Assembly (NCBI GenBank): GCA_024220505.1
Contig: JAKZZE010000004.1
Location: forward strand, 2,232,001 to 2,296,000
Reading direction: 5' to 3'
DNA length: 64,000 bases
DNA from: Rhizopus arrhizus
Lineage: Eukaryota > Mucoromycota > Mucoromycetes > Mucorales > Rhizopodaceae
Shown here: piece by piece, positions 39,301-52,613 of the stretch
How the letters are laid out: each line of letters starts with the position of its first letter
Position numbering within the stretch: position 1 is the stretch's first letter
Position numbers and translations under genes: made by a program
Notes under the pieces: generated by a model
Told to the model about the DNA's origin: nothing
Databases searched by the model: none
The model's input: only the letters and a program-made list of their open reading frames with translations

Positions 39301-40802
39301 TTAAATCTTTAAGTTATGAATTTCAGCTTCTTTATCAATCACCATGGCTAATCTACGAAGAGCTTCATCCATTTGTGGCTTATTCACATTACTAAAAGAA
39401 ACACGAATATATTCATTCTTGTTGCCTCTTGGCATAAATGCCAAACCTGGAATAGCAAGTACATTTTCTTTTAGAACCTTTGTCATTACGAGATCATAAG
39501 AATCTGTGATGCCACCTAACAAACGAAGCCAGACAAACATACCAGCACTAGGAACAGTCCACACCGCTCGACCTGTCATGTGTTTATCAAGACATTCAAC
39601 AAAATCATCGCGCTTTTCCTTATAAAAGTCTGCAACTCGCTTTACGTGTTCGAAAAATCCTTGATGACCCCAGTTAGCCAACAGTTGATAGGCCATGACT
39701 TGAGAAACACCAGAGGGTTGAAGATTGGTAACCATGGTATGCATGTTCATACGTTCAATCAAAGGTTGAGGGCCAGAGACCCATCCGATACGTAAGCCGG
39801 AAGAAAGGATCTTACTCATACTATCACAGCGAAGGACACGACCGTCGACATCCAAAGACAAGTAAGAAGGCGTACGCTTTTCTCCATATTGCAAGTAATA
39901 ATAAGCATCATCTTCAAGAATGATCACATCATACTTTGAACAGATTTTATAAACGGCTTGCTTGCGTTCATAGGTAGCACTGATACCTGTAGGGTTGCCT
40001 CCGCTCGGAATAGTATAAAGAACGTGAGGTCTCGGTTGATCTTTTTTACCGCTGGGATTACTCTCTGGCCAATGAGCAAGCATATTCTCTAGGGATTTCG
40101 GGACAATACCAAACTCATCAGTAGCGATATGTGCTAATGTGCAAGGCATAGTTTCAAGGAAAGCCAATGCACCCGTGTAGGTTGGTTCCTCTACCATGAC
40201 TGCATCCCCAGGGTTGATCATCATTTCAAGGGCCTTATTTGTATTTCTATCAGCGAATTATCTCATTCAAGTTTTTTTTTTTTCTTCTGCTTACCTTTGT
40301 CAAAAGATCTTGAGAGCCAGAACCGATAGAAACATCGAAGTGAACCGGGGGAGCATGTTCTATTTTTTGAAGTTCAGTCAACCATTGATTCAACAAAGGC
40401 TGCCCAGACTAAAATTATGTATGCGTTATTTATCATGGGAAATAAAGGGTAGGTGTGTGCAACTTACTGTCAAATCATAAGACAATGATCTATCAAACAA
40501 TTGATCATCTATTTCAATCTTTTCGCCTGTTTTGAGTGTCAATGTTAAACTAGCAAATGGAAAAGTAGCAGGATTAGGTTGACCAGCACCTAATGAGATC
40601 TAATAAAAGTTAAAGGGATACTTTCTTAATTGGGTTCATAACAAAATTTTACCATGTCCTTTCTATTAAGGTAAGGCATTAAAGCACGAACTAAAACAAT
40701 AATAATGATTGGTTAACATGTTGCGTATATGTTTTCGATATACTTACTTGCAGAGGGATTTCTAGCTTTACTGGCTTCACTGATATGCTTTGAATAATCC
40801 AT
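39301..40802 (-). CDS. PLP-dependent aminotransferase, aromatic/2-aminoadipate (Aro8/AADAT) type
   Basis: Five exons (40802-40748, 40690-40653, 40599-40468, 40408-40295, 40233-39301) give 423 aa, typical of fold-type I class I/II aminotransferases. Visible: ISLGAGQPNPATFPF near the N-terminus, SLSYDLTSGQPLLNQWL, GSGSQDLLTKALEMM, IPSGGNPTG, ILEDDAYYYLQYG and the PLP-lysine motif SMSKILSSGLRIGW, followed by FVWLRLL and IRVSFSNV (substrate carboxylate Arg). The set fits kynurenine/2-aminoadipate and aromatic aminotransferases acting in Lys or Phe/Tyr/Trp metabolism; the substrate cannot be decided by eye. The first intron after KARNPSA and the second after NRKDM are short and in phase. Confidence 0.92.
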
Positions 40803-42048
40803 ATTTAAAAAGAAATGATGTAAAGAAAAAAAAAAGAAAAAGAAAAGGTGTTGGGAGATTAAGGATCTTTTATGCACAAATCTCAGTTTTAAAGTATCGA
40901 ATTCAGTCCGAAAGATAGGAATTAAGATCAAATAGAAAAAATAGAAAAAAGAAAAAAAAAAAAAAAAAAAAAAATATACAAGAAAAGTGCTTCTTTATGC
41001 TTCTAAAACCAATATTTTGTCCTTTTCCTGTTCATTACATGCCCTATTCTATTTTATCTATTTATAAATCTCATTCTATAAAAGCAAATAATCATTTTCT
41101 TTGATTAAAGTGATCTATTGTGAGTCATTTAAACTGTTAAGGACTTATCTAAAGTTGAATGGTAGTACAACATTACTGCTGATCATAATAAAAAGAAGTG
41201 AATAATATGCTTATGTAGATGATATAAAAAAAGTAGTTGAGAGGGATTATGGCTCAATTGATATTCTTTTTTATGTTTAAGACTATATTAAAAAAATATA
41301 TTTTATACAATGTTCCGCTAGAAACAAAGTTGTGTTTTTCTGTTTTAGTCGTTTGATACAGAATACTATTAACACTGTATATTAAAGATTGGTTTATACT
41401 TTCTTTTTAATATTGAGCTTCATCTTTATTCTTGACTTGTGAAAAATCAAATGCGATCTATCCAAATTATCACATAAACAAATGTTGTATAAAAATAAAC
41501 TGCAGTTATCAAAAAGAGAAAGTCATTTAAATTCATTTTATGCATTCGAAATGCATCCATATTATTCTTTTGCTTGTTTCAAATATAAGCCGATTGTGTA
41601 TGTTGATCCAAGCTGTTCATCATCAAAAATGAGGTATAAATCATATAAACAGTTAGATGTTCATGTGTTAGGTAAAAACAAGACATATTTTTACCCAAAA
41701 TAATAACAATAGCTTTTTAAACGTAGAAAAAAAATATATATAAAACTTACTTTTGAATTTTACTGCAATCCTTTTTCAGCCGTTCTTTTAATTTGCACCT
41801 ATCCCTTAATAATCGTTTTTTATTTTTGATGTAAAGTAACAAATAAAATTAAAACCATGTTATTGTCGTGTTCAATTTTCCTTGCTATCAAATAATTAGA
41901 TTTAAAAGAAGATGAGTTATAACTATTATTTATTATTCTATGCTTCGATTTACAACGTCACTTTAAAATATAGCAACACATTCTTTGGATAGCAATCGTT
42001 GTAATTAAAAAAAAAAAAAAAAAAAAACATTTAGTAGAATTACTGTGC
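40803..42048. other. Intergenic region left of the Fanzor element
   Basis: A/T-rich DNA with poly(A) tracts at about 40951-40973 and 42007-42027. A 73-codon frame at 41482-41703 has no recognisable domain and is not accepted as a gene. Confidence 0.5.
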
Positions 42049-42083
42049 AAGAAACTAGGTTGGGCCAATGAAAAAAATTTTGG
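42049..42083 (+). repeat. Left terminal inverted repeat of the Fanzor element
   Basis: Thirty-five bases beginning AAGAAACTAGGTTGGG and ending TTTTGG. They pair with 45469-45502 in inverse orientation with a one-base length difference in the G run and small A/T-run differences. Confidence 0.85.
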
Positions 42084-42636
42084 TCAATTTAAAATTGAAT
42101 TGGGACACGGTTGCCAGAATGGGACATCAATGGGAAAATGGGACAAAGGAGAGGCAGAATGTTAGTTTCTTTTTTTTTTTGGACAAATAACAATTGATTT
42201 TAAAATGTTTAACTCACCTTTTTTTGGAAAAAGCGAAAATGGAAATCGGACAAAGCAGTAATTTCTGAAACCATTGCTTATGAATATTCATCTTCAAAAT
42301 GGACAGATTTACTTAGCCCCCACTGTGTATATTACAAAATATGAGGTAGAATAAATTTTATGCAAAATGCTTATTATCTTATAACATTACATAAGCCATA
42401 TAGCCAATTACATTACCTGCTAGTCTATTAATTAAATAGTCAAGAAAAGCATATGACTAGTAATTACGCTGGATCGCCACAATCTATAGTTTTGAGATGC
42501 ACCAAAGCAATTAATCAGTTTTGCTACTGTTATATATCAAAAAATTTTCATTGGTCATTAAGGATTTCAATAGAAAGTAACAGAGCTTGAGCAAATCTAT
42601 AAACATTTATTTTCTTTCTGAAGCTTATAATAGATA

Positions 42637-45309
42637 ATGAAGCGAAGATATAAAAATGATCCCGCGAAGAGCTCGTCAACAAAAAGAAAGATTTTAAAGA
42701 GTAAGTACCAAAATAACACATTGCGAGGTATCATGTTCCTTACTTTTTTTCAAGAAGTCAATTCTGATAATATATCAGTTACATCTGCTCTGACCACTTC
42801 AGTTGCTTCTACTTCACAGGCTTTTACTTCAGAGGCTCCTAGTGCTCTTCCTCCTACTTCCAAAAAGAAACAAAAGAAAATAGATAAACAACTTGCTTTG
42901 CAGGACTTTAGAATGAAAACAAAAAGCAATACAGAAAAGACATGTCCTTCTTGCGGATTGCATACTCACTCAAGATCATCATCCAACCTTTGCCCAAAAA
43001 AGAAGCAAAAGGAGCCATTTCACAATCCTGATGAGAAAAAGGAAACTTTTGCGATCAAATCCTCCTTAAAAAATATATGTACGGACACAAGGGTTTCTGA
43101 AAAGATTGCTTCAGTAGTGGCCTACACAACCAAAGCGATCCACGTAGGCTCACTATTTATGAACTATATTTTTTTGAAGCTTTTAAACAAAGGGGAACAA
43201 GTGCCAATTATTGATCATGCCCTTGTCTATTCTATTTTCACTGTTGTAACTGGCAATGGCAAAAAAGTCCCTAAATACTTTCAAGATTACTTTGTCGAAT
43301 TTTGCAACGAATGCCAAGTCAATGAAACAATACTGCAATCCCTCAAGAGTATTGGATATTCGTCTGTTCTGTCTATTATGTGTAAACAATACGATGTACT
43401 CATACGCAATCATGTATGTGAAAACCATGAAAGGAGAACAACCCGCTTTTTTCTGGAAGCTTTTTCAGGTATGTCTTCTCCCTTCTATTTCAAAGGATTA
43501 TCAGTTGCCCAAAGAAAAGCACTCTCTCACTATGTTTATACATTAAAGCAGAAACAGCAATCAATATGGCCCTCATCTTTAGAAAGAAATCAATATTTAG
43601 AAGAAACCATAGAGAAGATGAATGTATTATGGAGTCGATATCAGACAATGAACTGCGGTGCGGAAGACCTGTACTCCAAACCTCATGAATTCTTCAAATG
43701 GTTTTTCTATCTTCAGCAAAAGATAAATGAGAAGGTGTATATTATGGAAGAAAAACCAGCCACCTTTGCCTCCAAGTCCTACATTTATAGGAAGTTAAAA
43801 GAACTCACATTTACTTCAATACTCAATAGACGAAGCTTCAAGTCTTTACAGAAACAAGTACTGCAAAGCATTAATTCAAAAATACCACTAGTGCTTGGGA
43901 AAAAATTAGAGAAGCTTGAGCCCCATTTACCTGCTCTTCTGAAATTTATTACAAGTATCCAGTCTAGAATTGAAGATGGAACGTTCACGCCTGCTAAATA
44001 CACGGATCGGCGAGGCTATCGCTTTTTTTCCATCTTACCTGTATACTCATTTGAGATGAAGTCAATACAAATAGATGCCCAAGCTTTCTGGCGACTGTTG
44101 CAGCAATCTGGTATTGAAAATATCCCAAAAGGTGTTAAAGATAAATCGGCTCTCTCGGACTTCTACTATAGGCTTTTTAACTTTTCCAAAATGGGATTTC
44201 GAACTCGAAAAAGCCTTTCAGAGGGGAAAAAACAGTTTCAGTAAGTTAGCTTAGTTGAATTGAAAAATAAGAGCCTTAATTTAATCAAGTTATACATAGA
44301 AACGTTATATATACCGATGGGTATTCGATTTCTTTCCTTTTTTCTAGAGTGAGGAAGAAAAAACAAATAGATACTCTACTGGAAAAACAGCCTGAGGACT
44401 TCCTCGAAGATATTGAAAATGGCTGTGAAATTTGGGGAGTAGATCCCGATGTTGCCACACTTGTAACTGCCGTCGATACATCCGGAAGGCAAAGGACTAC
44501 AAGCTTGGACGAGTACTATCATCTGTGTGGCTATAATGATGCGAATTCTATACGAAAAAAGCATCAAGAACAACACAAGGCTCAGTTTTTGAAAATTTCT
44601 AATTTAAGCTCGTTGAAGACATCCAATATGGCAGAATTTTTAAAAGCTTGCAAAGAAAGACTAAGTTTATATGACGATATTACAAGTTACTACAATGAAA
44701 AATCTTGGTAAATAAAAACATTTTTTTTTTTTTTACTTGTTTACTTGAGCAACATGCAAAAATCTGTGTAGGTCGTCAAAGCTGAAGTTCAAATGCTACA
44801 TGAGAAAACAAAGAGGTGTTCATGAGATCTGTAAGCGCTTCATTCACGGTAGTGCCAAATATGATGAAAGAGCAACTACAGGCGTAAGAACATTTACCAA
44901 GAAAGAGAATGGATACTATCCTTCTGCTCCCATTGATCACGAAAAAAGATCCAAGAAAACCATCATTGCTTTTGGTGATGGTATGTTTGGTTCCAGCCTC
45001 CATGGAAATGAATCTGCTCCTGTACGGATGATCAAGAAGGCTTTGAAAAAATATTGTGGAAAGCAGCTTGATATTTGCATGGTGGATGAATACTTAACAA
45101 GCCAAATCTGCAACAAATGCAAGACTAGAAACGTAGACAATGTTGTAACCGCCAAATCAAAACGAAGAGTACATACGGTATTGCAGTATAAGCAAAACAA
45201 TTGCAATATCATATAGAATCGTGATATCATGGCTGCTCATAACATACTGGATATATTTTTATTTGCTGCAAAAAACAAAAATCAGCGTCTTGATGTCTTT
45301 GTGCGTTAG
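42637..45309 (+). pseudogene. Fanzor (eukaryotic TnpB-like) RNA-guided nuclease, with in-frame stop
   Basis: Exons 42637-42700, 42755-44240, 44348-44707 and 44772-45309 join in phase (816 codons including stops). Fanzors are TnpB relatives of eukaryotic transposons and viruses that cut DNA with an RNA guide. Seen: a basic Ser/Thr-rich N-terminus with a CPSCGLHTHS finger-like segment; a helical middle; RuvC-I region IWGVDPDVATLVTAVD; IIAFGDGMFGSS; RuvC-II plus zinc motif VDEYLTSQICNKCKTRN; and RuvC-III NRDIMAAHNIL. Two lesions are visible. TAG at 45214-45216 lies just before NRD, where the family normally has Trp. A TAT (Tyr) at 45187-45189 stands where the second zinc pair should begin with Cys. 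Either can arise by one G-to-A change. The first intron is 54 nt, a multiple of three, so retention would also stay in frame. Probably a recently inactivated copy. Confidence 0.85.
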
Positions 45310-45468
45310 TTAGATCCCAGTGGCCAGCTTTCCGTGTGATTGATATGACTCTCTCATACTTCTGTACAGTGTAAGTTGGACAAGTTTTTTTTTCTTAAGC
45401 TTACGGATAATATACTAACCACCTTCAATCTACAAAACTCCTGTGTCTGATTTCCATTTTCGCTTTGT
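45310..45468 (+). ncRNA. Candidate Fanzor guide-RNA (fRNA/omega RNA) region
   Basis: Non-coding DNA between the Fanzor stop and the right TIR. In characterised Fanzor and TnpB elements the guide RNA is transcribed from the 3' end of the ORF through the element's right end. Here the segment includes GATCCCAGTGGCCAGCTTTC and several short complementary stretches. Position is the only evidence; no structure was computed. Confidence 0.35.
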
Positions 45469-45502
45469 CCAAAAAAAATTTCATTGGCCAACCTAGTTTC
45501 TT
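45469..45502 (-). repeat. Right terminal inverted repeat of the Fanzor element
   Basis: Thirty-four bases ending CATTGGCCAACCTAGTTTCTT, the inverse of the left end. The block CTGATTTCCATTTTCGCTTT directly inside it matches a block lying about 150 bp inside the left TIR, so the left end appears to carry extra sequence between terminal and subterminal repeats. Confidence 0.85.
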
Positions 45503-45758
45503 TAACTGTAACATCATCATATACTTTTTCTAATATTAACAATAAAGATTAAGAAGTCTATTATGTCAATAAAACAAAAAGATAATGTGTGCTTGGTAAT
45601 TTTGCTTTATTAAAGAATAAATAGTCAACCACAGCATACTTAGATTTAGAAAAATACAATGTAATGTATCAAAAAGGAGCATTTTGTCTGCACACGAATA
45701 TCCAAAGAATTAAAACAAAATAAAAAGCTTAAATTAATGAAACAAATGTGCCTTTTTA

Positions 45759-47418
45759 TTACCATAATAATTTAGATGGAACAGTTAATCTACTGCTGCT
45801 GCTACTGTGTTGATCGTCAAAACTATATAATGAGGAACCACAGTCATCATAATCCAACTCACCACCAAGTTCATCAAATATAGATGCAGCATAATTCAAT
45901 TTGTCTTTCCATTCTCTAGCAGAGGCTGTTGATTCAGGCAATAAATACATTCGACATCCAGAAACTTTTTGATCTCTTTCAATTGCCCTAGATGTAAATT
46001 CAAGTACAAGTCCACGAGAACCAATATCAGCCCAGTGATCTTCTTCATCCTCTTCTATGCTGGACACACTAACAAATTGATCCAGTGGAATTACATATAA
46101 TGGAGGACGGCTATTCTTATATTCAAAATCATACAACTCAAATTGGGTCGCATGCAGTACTCCCCAGAATCTTTCCCATCTCTAACAAAACTTTTCAATT
46201 CTCAAATATAAGGATAAATTGCGCATTTACCTGAAATTGACCATTATGAGTATGAGCTGTAATATAATCCTCAAAGAGAACAGTATTATTTAATAATATC
46301 TGAGAACGTCGACTCACATAAGTTCCATGAACAACAAGTAACTGGTAATCATTACTTTGACCTGAATTAGGATTATCGTTCAACACAAAACGCTCAGCTG
46401 TTTTTTGCTTCAAGTTCAAATTAATCTCAATTGTTTCTCTTCCAAGACAGACTTCTTGTTGTTTAGCACCAAATAAAGACTTGTGTTTGGCAAAAACTGA
46501 AATAGTAGCTGTCGTAGGCTCTTCAATGTCACTAATGAAACAAATAAGTTTGTTTACTTTTTTATGGACTCTTGCGAATAAATACAATAGGAAGGTTTCG
46601 TCAAATTGTACAATAGAACCATTTTTTCCAGATTTCTCACTTGTAACAAAAGAGCCTGCACAAGTTTCATCATTTACTTGAACTGTACATCTAAATGAAC
46701 GAACTAATTCTGAATCAGTAAAAAAAAAAAAAAAAAAAAAAAAATTTTGTCTTACCTTTAGAAGAATCTGTTGCAATAACTTGAAGAACTATGAACAAAA
46801 GGGTGTCAACAAAGATTAGGTCATATAATTAGCACTTACTTCTTAAATAAAACATTGCTTTAGGTTTAATTTCAAGTTTTTGAAAAGAAGGGGTAAACGA
46901 TAACTGATTACTACAGTAACAGTTAGACATAACAAATAGATATTAAACTCCACGCTAGATACTTGCAAAGTTTTACTACGCTTTAAAGGTTTCCTCAATA
47001 CAATAGAATGATGATAGTGAGATAGTGGATTTCTAATACCATTATTCAACTGATCTTCCTTAATCCAAGTCAACTTCTCCACTGGTAATTCTTCTAAGGT
47101 ATGTTTTGAACCATTGTAATGAACAAGTGGTTCCTGAATAATTGGATATCGATTGTAACAGTTGACTCCCATAGTAGCTGATTTAGGTATACCAGAGGGC
47201 ATAATTCTTTTATTCATACGCGTATTAGCGCCTGAGATATGATGGATTGTCTGAGTGACAAAATTACGAAATGAGTCCGTAGATATTGATGGCTTCAAAC
47301 TAGCTGCAGCAGAGATCTGAAGGCTGCTAAAGAATTCTGTCCTGCGGAGTTTACCTGACTTTTTCTTGCTTGAAGGGGGGCTAGGCAGCAGTGGGTTACG
47401 AATAATAGGAAAAGACAT
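45759..47418 (-). CDS. Anillin-like protein with PH domain
   Basis: Four exons (47418-46854, 46788-46756, 46709-46231, 46181-45759) give about 499 aa. The N-terminal ~185 aa are basic and Ser/Pro rich (MSFPIIRNPLLPSPPSSKKK) and probably disordered. The middle (VIATDSSK, ELVRSFRCTVQVNDETCAGS, NGSIVQFDETFLLYLFARVH, ATISVFAKHKSLFGAKQQEV) resembles the C2-like anillin homology region. The C-terminal domain starts RWERFWGVLHATQFELYDFE and is PH-like (YVIPLDQFVSV, GLVLEFTSRA, REWKDKLNYAA). Such proteins scaffold septins, Rho and actin at division or budding sites. Family placement is an inference from domain order. The first donor is uncertain: the one used is GTTTTA at 46853; GTTTAC at 46898 also preserves phase. 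It is divergent from the GH47 gene with 204 bp between starts. Confidence 0.72.
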
Positions 47419-47622
47419 GATGAAGAAAAAAAAATGAAAGGAAGGAGAAAAATATGCTGTAGAAAGGATAAGAAGAATTGTCATGATTAAAGGTTTGGAA
47501 TAAAACATTCAGGAACGTGCTCTATATTCTGTTCGGAAAGTTTTTGAACAAAACTAAAATTGGTGACACAACTGAAAATTTACTTTTTTTTATTTTTATT
47601 TTTATTTTTTATTTTACTCGAC

Positions 47623-49683
<2,061 letters not shown>

Positions 49684-49773
49684 AAATAAAAATTTTCACA
49701 TGGATTGTTCCCACGATCAAATTTAAAATTTTGCGGGGAAAGACGAATAGCTTTTCTTTTTGTTTTTGCTCAG

Positions 49774-50929
49774 ATGCAGACTACAGCACAACCTACCATT
49801 AAGCTACAAACACCAAAAAGAAAGGAACAAAGTATTGAATATATCATAAAGTCAGGCTTAGCTGGTGGAATAGCTGGTTGTCTAGGTAAAACTTCAATTG
49901 CTCCTCTAGATAGGGTGAAAATATTATTTCAAGCACGAAATCCTCATTTTGAAAAATATTCTGGTACATAAAAAATAGTCACCTTTTTGTATTTTATCTA
50001 ATATAATAGTACACAGGAAGATTTATAGGTGTATTTGAAGCAGGAAAAGATATATTCAATAAAAATGGAGTTATGGGCTTATTTCAGGGACACTCTGTAA
50101 CATTGGTCAGAATATTTCCTTATGCGGCTATTAAGTTTGTTGCTTATGAGCAGATAAAAGTTATACTAATGCCAACCCAAAAGCAAGTGACAAGTAAAAA
50201 CCAATTTCTGGCTGGTTCATTAGCTGGTAAAGCTTTCTTTTTTATATATCAAATTCTGATCAAACATAATATAGGTATCACATCAGTCCTGTTTACTTAT
50301 CCATTAGATTTAATTCGTGTCCGAATGGCCTATGAAACTCAGCGAACCAATGTTATGGATATGGTTTTTACAATCTACAGAGAACCTGCAAACGAAAAAA
50401 TACGTTTACTCAACTTTTATAGAGGGTTTCTACCCACAGTTGCTGGAATGACACCCTATGCTGGAGTTTCATTTTGGTCACATCATCTTTTTACAGAATT
50501 TTGCAGACATAATTCACTAGTGAGTCAGTATACTCTTGCTCGAACATCACTGAATGATAATCCTCATAAAATAACACTCAAACCTTGGGCAGAGCTTGTG
50601 TGTGGCGGACTTGCAGGCTTTGTAGCTCAAACAAGCAGCTATCCGTTAGAGGTAAAATGAAAATATTGAAGACCAAACAATTTTCAAAAAAAAAACTAAA
50701 AAAAAAAAATGGGAATCACCAACAGATTATCAGAAGAAGGATGCAAATAGGTGGTTTATTAGATCCAAATATGTTTGTAAGCTTTACGGCAACTGTAAAC
50801 GACATTTACCGAGTCAAAGGAATTAAAGGCTTTTATACTGGATTAACGATAGGATATATTAAAGTTGTTCCTATGTTTGCTATTAGCTTTGCAACGTATG
50901 AATACTTAAAGCAACTATTGCATCTTTAA
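49774..50929 (+). CDS. LEU5: Mitochondrial carrier, coenzyme A transporter type (Leu5/SLC25A42)
   Basis: Four exons (49774-49963, 50017-50226, 50275-50651, 50726-50929) give 326 aa with three Mito_carr repeats of about 100 aa. Signature motifs: [13 protein letters not shown] in repeat 1, [13 protein letters not shown] in repeat 2 and [15 protein letters not shown] in repeat 3. [20 protein letters not shown] and NPHFEKYSG are characteristic of the Leu5/Graves-carrier/SLC25A42 clade, which imports CoA into the matrix. Substrate assignment rests on these clade motifs. The start ATG is preceded by TTTTTGCTCAG, which looks like a splice acceptor, so a 5'-UTR intron is possible. It follows the mannosidase stop by 90 bp on the same strand. 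Confidence 0.88.
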
Positions 50930-51161
50930 CAAGAAAAGAAAAACAGCTATAGGACATTTATACACAAATAACTTTGATAATTATATTTGATACCTTTTTT
51001 TTTTCTGTAAATACCATTCAACACACCTTAGTTATTAATTATTATTGTGAATATTGTTTAATAAAAAGAACGTGCTTAACATGTACAGTCGTTCCACTGC
51101 CAATTCAAAATGTTGGCGAAACGAAGTCGAATAATATGATAGTGTTTTCCGGTAAAAAAAG

Positions 51162-51815
51162 TTAATATTGCAATAGCAGTACTGGACGATTGTTGTGCTG
51201 TCGGTTTGTAATAAAAGTTTTCAAAATTGTTGAATTTAGACTCCAGTTTGCATGTTTCTTGACCGCTTGAATAGAATGACCTCTTTCAATTGTCTTGGTA
51301 CTTGAGGCTGAGCGAATTGAGTGAGCTTTGTATTGTGTTGGGTCGATACTGAATAATTGCATAATGTCCTTTACCCATTTGGAAGCTGTTGAGGGTTTAA
51401 TTGAAGAAACTTTGTCAGGATGTTCAATGTAAGCTAAGAGTAATGTACAGTCTTCTGGTAAAGCTGTTCTAATATGTGTGGTCCTGTCCATAAAAATTTT
51501 CAAAGTTATAGTTGAACAAAATTGCTTATCATCAATAATACCTAGTCTTGTAGTTTTTACTTGAGTTCCTTTCGGTTCCCGGAAGTGTATGATGACCCCA
51601 GTAAGTTCATTGTTGTTGTTGATACTGTCAAACGCAAATTACACATCCCTAGCTTGGATCCATCCAATATCTGATCTTAGTCTTGTCATGGTTGCTAAAC
51701 AAAGAAACTCTAATACTTTTTGTTGAAATGTATAAATAGATACAGTGTAAGAATCAGTCCAGTTTGTCTTAATATATGAAGTAATTTGGCCAGTATTCCA
51801 AGTTGAAAGTTATGC
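51162..51815 (-). pseudogene. DIRS-type tyrosine recombinase relic
   Basis: A single frame readable for about 218 codons with one internal TAA (51641-51639). It shows tyrosine-recombinase features: a first catalytic-type Arg in ATMTRLRSDIGWIQARDV, then IHFREPKGTQVKTTRLG, the H-x-x-R box in YKAHSIRSASSTKTIERGHS, and VKKHANWSLNS. The catalytic tyrosine expected shortly after is not seen (TFITNRQ). Sequences of this type occur in DIRS-like YR retrotransposons, common in Mucorales; Cryptons are the alternative. The upstream part of the domain and any RT were not found, so this is a decayed fragment. Confidence 0.75.
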
Positions 51816-52613
51816 ATTCGATGGAATTTTTTATTTCTGATCGACGTTTCGCTGCAAAAAAAAAAAAAAACCTTGAATAATTGTTTGGTTTAAAATTGGT
51901 GTTTTATCTGATTGTACATGTCTGAAAACAGAGGCGATAGAAAATCGCAAGATGTTTAAGTGAGTACTGCTGTAGTGTTTATTTATTGAGAGAAAATCAT
52001 GTACTGCGTCTGGATTGTATTCTTTTGGGTTTATAGGAGGATCTTATTTTGAGCACTAGTCTTCCCAAAATTGCCATCCTATATTGTAAGCATTTTGTGT
52101 TGTGTTTCTTGTCGATTTATTTGAATAATTTAGGTTTGCTTCAGAAGTTACACCATCTTCTCACCTCTTGTTGTTGATAATATCCACGCGGCTAATGAAA
52201 ATTTCTTGTTTATTTTCGTTACAATTGGATAGTTTAAGTGTTTCATTCGTAAGATTATCGGGTGTTGTATAATGGTAATAATGATTTAAGAAAAGATAAA
52301 AACAAAAATCAAGAAACAGTTTGTGTACTTTTTGAGACTGATCTTTATTTCAGTTTAAGTTAAAGTAAAAATTATTCTAGCTGAAGGTAGGTATTTATAT
52401 TTTATTGAGTGAGTGACTTGATATCTTCTACTGTACGCGTTCTTCTAATATTCAGGTACTTTAGCAAGTGTCATCTATAACTATGGTTATAGAAACTTTT
52501 CGTTTGTTCTTTTGTATGTCTATCATAGATTATCTTTTATTCTGGGAATTCCTCACTGATTTGAATAAGGTTATTTTACGCGTTATTTCAATTATGTGAA
52601 AGATTAGCAATAT
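51816..52613. other. Repeat-rich spacer without genes
   Basis: AT-rich DNA probably derived from the same decayed YR element at its left part, with an A-run at 51855-51870. No further domain could be read. Confidence 0.35.

Larger units (their letters stand above)
42049..45502 (+). mobile_element. Fanzor-carrying DNA transposon with terminal inverted repeats
   Basis: A 3.45-kb unit with matching ends. The left end begins AAGAAACTAGGTTGGGCCAA and the reverse complement of the right end begins AAGAAACTAGGTTGGCCAAT, one base different in the first 20 apart from a G-count difference, continuing through an A/T run to TTTTGG. A second matching block (GCGAAAATGGAAATC) lies at 42232-42246 on the left and directly inside the TIR on the right (45449-45463). 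The only gene inside is the Fanzor. No transposase other than Fanzor is present, so mobilisation would need help in trans. A clear target duplication was not found; ACTGT occurs just outside both ends. Confidence 0.85.

Noticed and set aside
42040..45515. ACTGT outside both Fanzor ends as the target-site duplication
   Set aside because: The bases between ACTGT and the TIR differ on the two sides, so the duplication cannot be assigned with confidence.
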